A stretch of 64,000 bases of DNA from Chloroflexota bacterium (lineage in GTDB: Bacteria; Chloroflexota; Dormibacteria; Aeolococcales; Aeolococcaceae), in the NCBI GenBank assembly GCA_005880985.1, contig VBIQ01000014.1:1-64000 (forward strand), read 5' to 3'. This document shows, piece after piece, positions 58,450 to 64,000 of the stretch (position 1 is the first letter of the stretch; the number at the start of each line of letters is the position of its first letter). Below the pieces are notes generated by a model. The model worked only from the letters and a program-made list of their open reading frames with translations. It ran no database searches and was not told where the DNA came from. The position numbers were made by a program, and so were the translations under genes.

Positions 58450-58517
58450 GGTTTGGGACCAGGGGGTCCCCGGTTCAAATCCGGGCGCCCCGACCACGAC
58501 AAACTGATCATCGGTTG
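58450..58517 (+). repeat. attR: 68-bp direct repeat with partial tRNA-Pro
   Basis: Exact copy of 38209-38276. Here only the last 47 bases of the tRNA are present, preceded by island DNA (GAGACGCCACAGCA), so this copy is not a functional tRNA gene. It marks the right boundary of the island. Confidence 0.92.
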
Positions 58518-58644
58518 GCCGGTCGCGTCACGGCCACAGGGCTGCTTCGACTCCGTCAACGAACCGCACCGCTGAGTGGTCGGCCATAGGGTTTGCGCCA
58601 CCCCCCACGGTCCGGGCGGTCCGGACGCGGGCACCGGAGTGTCG

Positions 58645-59682
58645 ATGGCAGTGGCGCCGACCAGCCCGGCGACGGGATCGACGGAGGTCGACCCGTCGGC
58701 TCGTCGTGCCCTCGGATATGCGCTCGGCGCCCGGGTCGCGGACTGCGTGACCATGGTCGAGGAGGCCGTGGCGGGGATGCGCTGGACTGGCCGGCCCAAC
58801 CCCGCCTACCTCGAGCGCAGGCCTGCCGTCATCTGGCTCTCGACCCTCCTGATCGCGCGCTGGCTTGCCTGCGGCGCGAACGCCGACGCCGACGAGCTTG
58901 GCTGGATCGCCGAGCGCGGACGTCTCGCGGCTCAGGCGCGAGTGTCCGTCGTCAACATCGTGCGGGCCAATCTCGCCTGGCGAGACACCCTCAAGCGCGT
59001 CCTTCAGGAGGAGGCTGCGCGCCTGGGGACCCCGCGCGATGTGCTCGACGACACGCTACGCGCCGTCAACTACAACTGCGACTCCGGAATCGTCCGGACC
59101 GTGGGCGTGTTCGACGAACACGTGGACCACATCAGCGAGCAGCTCGATGCCGAACGCGCTGCGCTGCGCCACGAAGCCCTCCACGACTCGCTCACCGGGC
59201 TGCCCAACCGTACCCTGCTGTACGACCGCCTCGAGCAGGCGCGACGTACTGCACTACGTCGGCACAGCAACTTCGCTGTCCTCGTTATCGACCTCGACGG
59301 GTTCAAGGAGGTCAATGACCAGCTCGGGCACCGCATGGGCGACGTCGTCCTCAACCAGGTCGCTGCCTGCCTTGTGAGCGTGGTGCGCGGGGCCGACACC
59401 ATCGCTCGATTGGGTGGCGACGAGTTCGTCGCGGTCCTCGAAGGAGCCGACCGGGCGGCCGCCAGCGTCGCCTGCCGAAGGATGCTGCGCACACTGCTCC
59501 ACGACATCACCGTCGGTACAGGCGCGATCCCACTGGGTGCCAGCATCGGCATCTCGCTGTACCCGGAAGACGGCGACGATGGCTGCGTCCTCCTGGAAGT
59601 CGCCGACCAGGCGATGTACTGGGCCAAGCTCGACGGCGGCCGATTGGTGCGGTGGGCTGGCGATGGCCAGGCCCGTCCTTAG
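58645..59682 (+). CDS. Diguanylate cyclase with helical N-terminal sensor (GGDEF)
   Basis: A 345-residue protein. The N-terminal 165 residues are helical (RRALGYALGARVADCVTMVE, ARVSVVNIVRANLAWRDTL), resembling the RsbR/PucR-like sensory part found in actinobacterial regulators. The GGDEF domain has DSLTGLPNRTLLYDRL, DLDGFKEVNDQLGH and the active site RLGGDEFVAVLEG. It produces c-di-GMP. ATG 58645 has GGAG upstream; GTG 58576 is a longer option. It lies just outside attR, so it belongs to the chromosome. Confidence 0.88.
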   Translation: MAVAPTSPATGSTEVDPSARRALGYALGARVADCVTMVEEAVAGMRWTGRPNPAYLERRPAVIWLSTLLIARWLACGANADADELGWIAERGRLAAQARVSVVNIVRANLAWRDTLKRVLQEEAARLGTPRDVLDDTLRAVNYNCDSGIVRTVGVFDEHVDHISEQLDAERAALRHEALHDSLTGLPNRTLLYDRLEQARRTALRRHSNFAVLVIDLDGFKEVNDQLGHRMGDVVLNQVAACLVSVVRGADTIARLGGDEFVAVLEGADRAAASVACRRMLRTLLHDITVGTGAIPLGASIGISLYPEDGDDGCVLLEVADQAMYWAKLDGGRLVRWAGDGQARP

Positions 59683-59909
59683 GGCGACCTGGATGTCGCG
59701 CAGTGTTTAGTCCGCGAGCTCGAGACGGCGGTAGGCTTCGACGAACCCCTCACACTCATCGTGGCTGGATGTCGGCCATCGTATCGGCCGGCGGGTGATT
59801 ACAAAGCCGAGCTGACGTGGATTTGAAGAGCCGACGTCGATGTCCGACCCTCGCGGGCACACCGCCGTCCGCGGTGACACGCCGTCACCGGGTATGGCAA
59901 AATGCCTCC

Positions 59910-60572
59910 ATGGCACGTCAACGGGGTTCGGGGGCTGTGGGGCTCCGAGTCGTACGCCCGGTTCGGTTGGCCAGGGCCGACCGCAGAGCTGATCTGCTCG
60001 ACGCCGCGACCCACCTGATCGTCACCGAGGGGGTCGAGGCAGTGTCGATGGAGTCGGTCGCGGACAGAGCCGGCGTGAGCCGGCCCCTCGTCTACAAACA
60101 CTTCGGGAATCGCAGCGACATCCTGGTCGCCCTCTTTCGCCGCGAGGCGGAGCGTCTGCATTCGGAGATCGCCGCGGAGGTGCGGGCGGCACAGGGCCTC
60201 GAGGCCACGTATCGAGCCCTGGTCCGAGGGTCGATCAAGGCCTCCTCGCAGAGCGGTCCCCTCTTCGCGGCCCTGCGATCGGCCGGCGCCTGGAACTCCG
60301 AGCTGCGTCGCGAACGTGAGGCCCGCGATCGTCGCACTGTGCGATTCTTCGCCGACATAACCTCCGCGGAGTTCGGCATCCCCGCGGCGAAAGCGGAGGC
60401 AGCATCGGCCATGCTGTTGACCGCCATCGAGTCCGTTCTCGTCCAGTGGCGGACGCGCCAAACCGGTGCCAACGCCGGCCTGCTCGAGGAGACGTATCTC
60501 GACATCATCCTCGGCGGGCTCGAGCGGATGGCCGAGCGGGCGAAGACGGGCAGCGTGGCGGTGTACCGCTAG
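59910..60572 (+). CDS. TetR-family transcriptional regulator
   Basis: A 220-residue repressor. The helix-turn-helix is RRADLLDAATHLIVTEGVEA and SMESVADRAGVSRPLVYKHF, followed by the all-helical ligand domain. The ATG at 59910 is chosen; the open frame upstream lacks a site. The gene is convergent with a flavin reductase/hydrolase pair and overlaps it by 4 bases at the 3' end, so it does not share a promoter with them, but may still control them. Confidence 0.9.
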   Translation: MARQRGSGAVGLRVVRPVRLARADRRADLLDAATHLIVTEGVEAVSMESVADRAGVSRPLVYKHFGNRSDILVALFRREAERLHSEIAAEVRAAQGLEATYRALVRGSIKASSQSGPLFAALRSAGAWNSELRREREARDRRTVRFFADITSAEFGIPAAKAEAASAMLLTAIESVLVQWRTRQTGANAGLLEETYLDIILGGLERMAERAKTGSVAVYR

Positions 60573-61063
60573 GAGACCACCCTCCCGTAACCGCGGTCGA
60601 AGAACACCAGCGGCTCGGCGCACGCGTCGCGGACGTCGATGGCGATCACCTCGCCGAGGACCAGCACGTGGTCCCCTGCGAGATGCTCGGCATGGGCACG
60701 GCACTCGGCGGTCACGAGCGCATCGTTGAACAGGAGCAGCCCGGACTCCGGCGACACGGACACGTCGTGGCGCGTGATGGCCTCCGGCTGTTCGTGACGC
60801 GCGTGGTCGGCGCACCAGCGGGCGAGATCCTCGTGGTGCGCAGCGAGGACGTTGACCGCGAAGCGGCCGCAGCACCGCACCGCCTGCAACCACGTCGACT
60901 CCGAGCTGATGCTGGCGAGCACCAGGGTCGGGTGGAGCGACACGGAGGTGACCGCGTTCGCCGTCATGACCTCGTGCCGGTCGCCTCGTCGCGTGGTCAG
61001 GATGGTCACGCCGGTGGCCAGCCGGGCCATCGCCGAGCGGAAGACCAGCGGATCGACGCTCAT
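60569..61063 (-). CDS. Flavin reductase-like protein (FMN-binding split barrel)
   Basis: A 164-residue HpaC/Flavin_Reduct-type protein. It begins FRSAMARLATGVTILTTRRG, with the flavin region EVMTANAVTSVSLHPTLVLASI, SFAVN-like RFAVNVLAAHHEDLA and the C-terminal PLVFFDRGYGRV. It supplies reduced flavin to a monooxygenase partner, which is not encoded here. Second gene of the operon, 18 bases after the hydrolase. Confidence 0.9.
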   Translation of the reverse strand: MSVDPLVFRSAMARLATGVTILTTRRGDRHEVMTANAVTSVSLHPTLVLASISSESTWLQAVRCCGRFAVNVLAAHHEDLARWCADHARHEQPEAITRHDVSVSPESGLLLFNDALVTAECRAHAEHLAGDHVLVLGEVIAIDVRDACAEPLVFFDRGYGRVVS

Positions 61064-61081
61064 CGGCTGCCTCTCAGGTGA

Positions 61082-61948
61082 TCACACCGTGCTCGTTGCG
61101 CGCCCCGCAACCTCGGCGATGGCCTCGACGACCTGCGGCCACAGGGGCTCGGGCAGGTCGTGGCCCATGCCGGGAATGGTCAGGAGACGCGCACCGGGAA
61201 TGGCGTCGGCGGTGGCCTCACCGGCGCTGACTGAGACAAGAGGGTCGATCTCCCCGTGGATGACGAGGGTGGGCACGGAGAGGAGTCGCAGAGCGCCCGT
61301 GCGGTCGCTCGACCCCGCCATGGCGAGCCGCTGTCGCTCGAGCCCGTCGTGCGAGGGGTTTCGGTCCCAGGATCGTGCGGCCACGTCGCGCACGCGCTCC
61401 TCGTTGATCATGCCCTTCGAGCCAATCGCCTCGGCGATCTTCACGGCTCGGGCGATCGCCGTCTGGCGATCCGCCGGCGGTGGCTCCGAGATGGCACGCA
61501 ACACGTCCGGATCAGAGCGCAGAACGGCGGGGTCACCGGTCGACGACATGATCGAGGTCAGCGACAGCACCAGCTCCGGCCGGCGAATGGCGAGCGACTG
61601 CGCGATCATCCCGCCCATCGACGCGCCCACGATGTGCGCTCCGCGGATTTCCAGCGCTTCGAGAAGACCAGCGGCATCGTCGGCCATGTCATCGATGGTG
61701 TAGGGAGCCGCCGCCGTTGCGGGCGAGGCGTTCGTGACTCGTTCACCGCGCATCATTGTCGAGAGGCCCATATCGCGGTTGTCATAGCGGACGACGAAGA
61801 ACCCCCGTTCGACGAGCGCTTTGCACAGCCCGTCGGGCCAGGCGATCATCTGGCGACCAAAGCCCATGATCAGAAGCAGGGGCTCCGATGTGGCGTCCCC
61901 GAATGTCTCGTACTCGATGTCGATTCCGTTTGCGCGCACGTTGGCCAT
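61082..61948 (-). CDS. Alpha/beta hydrolase
   Basis: A 288-residue soluble hydrolase. Oxyanion region LLIMGFGRQMIAWP, nucleophile Ser in HIVGASMGGMIAQSLA, Asp in VIHGEIDPLVS and His in PGMGHDLPEPLW complete the triad. Similar enzymes are esterases or aromatic ring-cleavage product hydrolases. With the flavin reductase, an oxidative degradation role is plausible. First gene of the operon, divergent from the lipoprotein at 62011. Confidence 0.9.
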   Translation of the reverse strand: MANVRANGIDIEYETFGDATSEPLLLIMGFGRQMIAWPDGLCKALVERGFFVVRYDNRDMGLSTMMRGERVTNASPATAAAPYTIDDMADDAAGLLEALEIRGAHIVGASMGGMIAQSLAIRRPELVLSLTSIMSSTGDPAVLRSDPDVLRAISEPPPADRQTAIARAVKIAEAIGSKGMINEERVRDVAARSWDRNPSHDGLERQRLAMAGSSDRTGALRLLSVPTLVIHGEIDPLVSVSAGEATADAIPGARLLTIPGMGHDLPEPLWPQVVEAIAEVAGRATSTV

Positions 61949-62010
61949 GGACGCGAATCTCCCTTGTTAGGTCAGCACGTTCGTTGATTGGGTTGATCTA
62001 TGCTGCCAGT

Positions 62011-63171
62011 GTGATTCAGCGACGGCGTCTCGCTCACGGACTCTCCGCAGTCGCAGCGGGGCCGCTCGCAGTGAGCGTGGCCGCCTCGGTGGTCGCATGC
62101 GGCGGAGCGAATCCCGCCGGTGGCGGCGGAGCAACGCGCTCCGTCAGCGCGATGCCGAGCGTCGCTGTGGGATCCGCCTACCCGATGTCGTTCGTCATCG
62201 TGTATCAGGTCAGCCGCAATGGTGTGCACCAATGGGAGGCGGTGTCGGTGCAGCGACCGTTCAGCGCCTCGGATCTCGTCTACACGACGCTGGCTGAACC
62301 GCGCAAGGGTGATCGTGCGATGTCGGGAAGCATCTCGACCACGACGGACCTGTACGCCGTCGACTCGCAGGCTGTGCGGCTCGTGACCGGACGGCAACCC
62401 GGGCCCCCGTCGGGCGACGAGTACGTCGGCGCCGAGGTCACGGAGTTGACACGTCGCGGACTCGTTGTCGATCTTGGTGCGTCCGCGACGGTCGCCGGAC
62501 GCGCCTGTGAGACGTACCGGTTCAGCGCGCCCCCGTCGGGACCGATCGCACCGGCCACCCGCGATGGCGATCACGACGACCTCTGTCTCGACGCCGATGG
62601 ACTGGTCCTGTCGGAGGTGTGGACGTACCACGGCAAGGTTGTGCTGCAGCGCACCGCGGTGAACGCGACGTCGTCGATGACCACCGTCGCCCAGGGGGCT
62701 GCTCCCGCGGCGCCGCCGACGGAGGGCGCCTTCCCTCCCGGGTCGTATGCGGCGACGATCACCCCGGATGCGCAGGTGCGTAGCTTCATCGCGACCCCCC
62801 CGCCGCCGGCAGGCTTCCAGCCGGCCGGGCCCGCCGTCGACTTCCGCCTCCCCGACCGCAACGCACGGGCGCACGCGGGCGCTGTCTCTGTCGTGTGGAC
62901 GTTCACCGACGGGCCTCGTGTCATCACCGTCGAGGCTGGAAGCGAGAGCCGTGGCGGGCTGCCCTGGCGCGACGGCGATACCGTCACCGAGAAGGTGACG
63001 CTCACGGGTCTCGGCCCAGCCTCGACCGCCGCGCGCTCCGACGGATTCGAGATCAGGGTCGACCTCGGCGGCGGCCACTGGGTCCGCGTGCGCGGCACCG
63101 TCGGGCTCGACCAACTCGTGACCTATGGACATCGACTCACACCCGCTTCAATGGGACCGACAGGGGGATGA
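62011..63171 (+). CDS. Exported lipoprotein, unknown function
   Basis: A 386-residue protein starting at GTG 62011. Type II signal peptide IQRRRLAHGLSAVAAGPLAV ends at the lipobox ASVVACGG. The mature part has two similar beta-rich regions, one near YPMSFVIVYQVSRNGVHQWE and one near VSVVWTFTDGPRVITVEAGS. There are Cys at GRACETY and DLCLD. It resembles MucB/LolA-like or YdcG-like outer-surface folds only vaguely. It overlaps the convergent gene at 63137 by 35 bases. Confidence 0.7.
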   Translation: MIQRRRLAHGLSAVAAGPLAVSVAASVVACGGANPAGGGGATRSVSAMPSVAVGSAYPMSFVIVYQVSRNGVHQWEAVSVQRPFSASDLVYTTLAEPRKGDRAMSGSISTTTDLYAVDSQAVRLVTGRQPGPPSGDEYVGAEVTELTRRGLVVDLGASATVAGRACETYRFSAPPSGPIAPATRDGDHDDLCLDADGLVLSEVWTYHGKVVLQRTAVNATSSMTTVAQGAAPAAPPTEGAFPPGSYAATITPDAQVRSFIATPPPPAGFQPAGPAVDFRLPDRNARAHAGAVSVVWTFTDGPRVITVEAGSESRGGLPWRDGDTVTEKVTLTGLGPASTAARSDGFEIRVDLGGGHWVRVRGTVGLDQLVTYGHRLTPASMGPTGG

Positions 63172-64000
63172 CCTTGCCGCCGAGCAGCCCGTAGCCCAGG
63201 GCCCAGACGAGGGTGGCCGCGATCAGGGTTGCGGCCCCCAACGCCGACGCGAAGTGGGCCCGAAGGCCGGCCTGGGCGTTGGTCGCGATTGGGGCGACGG
63301 GCGTGGGCGCGCGCGTCGCGGCCTTCGGCGCCTGGTCGGCGGTCACGGGTGCGGCGTTCGCAGCCTGGGTAGGGGTGAGCGGGAGGGCACTCACCGCCGG
63401 CAAGCCGAGCGCTTGACCGGCGGTGCCGAAGCCTGGGTTGACGGTCGATGGCAGTGCGAATCCCTCGGACGACGACGGCAGCGACGACGCCGGGGCCTCT
63501 GTCGGCGCGAGTGATCCCGCGTCTGGCGGCTCGATGTCGACCGCGAAAGGCGAGCTGCCCGCCGACAGCGCCGTGCTGTTGGGATCGGGGACAATGGCCA
63601 GGCTGAGCAACCCCGGCGTTGCCTCGAATGGAGCCTTCACGTCGAAAGTGATCGCCTTTCCATCCGCGGAGACCTTCCCCGTGTAGTGCTGTCCGCCGCA
63701 GTCGTAGGCCGGCTCGGCACTTGCCGGTTGGTCGTCGCCAGCGGGCCAGGTGGTGTTCCGGGTCGGGCAGGCCGCGACCTGGGGTGTCCCCTGCGGCGCG
63801 CCGGCGATCTTCAGCTGAAGCGTCGCCGATTCTCCCGGCGCAAGCGCGAACAGCACGGCGCCATAGGCGAGGATCTGCTGACCTTGCGGCATCGTGATCG
63901 GCGACGCTGTCGTCGTCGGACCTGCTGCCACGCGCATCCCCCCTCCAGGCGTTGTCGGCGAGGCGGCCGCAGTGCCGTTCGCCGATGCCGTGTTCCACCA
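63137..64000 (-). CDS. Secreted, C-terminally membrane-anchored protein (5' end outside window)
   Basis: The visible 287 residues are read from the right window edge (frame open from 64000). A beta domain (ILAYGAVLFALAPGESATLQ, PTRNTTWPAGDDQPA, ITFDVKAPFEATPGLLSLAI) with two Cys is followed by a Ser/Thr/Pro/Ala-rich stalk, then one helix (GAATLIAATLVWALGYGLL) and a short basic tail. The layout is that of a surface stalk protein. The signal peptide should lie beyond the window. No enzymatic motif is seen. Confidence 0.7.
   Translation of the reverse strand, partial: WWNTASANGTAAASPTTPGGGMRVAAGPTTTASPITMPQGQQILAYGAVLFALAPGESATLQLKIAGAPQGTPQVAACPTRNTTWPAGDDQPASAEPAYDCGGQHYTGKVSADGKAITFDVKAPFEATPGLLSLAIVPDPNSTALSAGSSPFAVDIEPPDAGSLAPTEAPASSLPSSSEGFALPSTVNPGFGTAGQALGLPAVSALPLTPTQAANAAPVTADQAPKAATRAPTPVAPIATNAQAGLRAHFASALGAATLIAATLVWALGYGLLGGKVIPLSVPLKRV

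Larger units (their letters stand above)
38209..58517. mobile_element. Genomic island (about 20.2 kb) at tRNA-Pro carrying a DevRS dormancy-type regulon
   Basis: Bounded by the 68-bp att repeats. Near the left and right inner ends lie related sequences (TGAACTC-N5-GAGTTCA at 38278 and TGAATTC-N5-GAGTTCG at 58415) that could be recombinase arm or core sites. The cargo is a coherent set: DevR, DevS, two universal stress proteins, an acyl-CoA ligase/acetyltransferase, PNPOx-like proteins, cytochrome b and cupredoxin, MMPL, a diguanylate cyclase, and small four-Cys proteins. No integrase, excisionase or mobilisation gene is seen. Excision would therefore need a helper, or the island has been immobilised. 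Confidence 0.85.

Noticed and set aside
1-64000. CRISPR array, rRNA operon or replication origin
   Set aside because: No regularly spaced repeats, no rRNA signature sequences and no DnaA-box clusters were noticed by eye.

Overview
The window is high-GC, gene-dense bacterial DNA. Gene content (a DevR/DevS two-component pair, a MarP-type membrane protease, a mycothiol-type DinB/maleylpyruvate isomerase relative, MMPL transporters, class-3 cyclase-ATPase regulators) points to an actinobacterium or a neighbouring high-GC Terrabacteria lineage such as Ca. Dormibacterota. The sequence alone does not decide between them. No rRNA and no CRISPR array were seen.

Layout. 1-7.4 kb is a decayed, mobile-DNA-rich stretch: a complete IS3-family element, a secreted GD-repeat protein, a frameshifted hybrid-kinase remnant, a large secreted protein, and a truncated phosphoesterase tail between two copies of an 18-bp repeat. 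7.4-16.2 kb carries an HTTM-type membrane protein pair, a degenerate tRNA-Val-like gene, and two large secreted hydrolases (an esterase-like protein and a penicillin acylase) that share an LPNT-type C-terminal anchor. 16.3-38.1 kb looks like ordinary chromosome: cspA, the primary sigma factor, TrhA, UppP, a MarR-MMPL pair, a cyclase/ATPase/TPR regulator, a class V aminotransferase, a fused siroheme decarboxylase and MarP.

The most interesting part is 38.2-58.5 kb. An intact tRNA-Pro(TGG) at 38181-38255 begins a 68-bp perfect direct repeat (38209-38276). The repeat recurs at 58450-58517, where only the 3' part of the tRNA is present. This is the signature of a genomic island of about 20.2 kb inserted at the tRNA 3' end. 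No integrase gene is visible inside. The cargo is a compact dormancy/hypoxia-type regulon. It has a DevR (DosR)-like response regulator and a DevS-like kinase that keeps the haem-ligand His and distal Tyr positions in its first GAF domain. A 17/20 match to the mycobacterial DosR box lies in their divergent promoter region. Further cargo: two universal stress proteins, a GNAT/acyl-CoA-ligase fusion, two PNPOx-like proteins, a diguanylate cyclase, a cytochrome b/cupredoxin electron-transfer cluster with a 52-residue membrane protein, and an MMPL transporter. Two island proteins share an apparently uncharacterised four-cysteine domain with identical spacing (C-x8-C-x10-C-x26-C). A 400-bp mosaic of three duplicated gene fragments shows past recombination inside the island.

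58.6-64 kb returns to chromosome-like genes: a second diguanylate cyclase, a TetR regulator convergent with a flavin reductase/hydrolase pair, a lipoprotein, and a C-terminally anchored secreted protein cut by the window edge.
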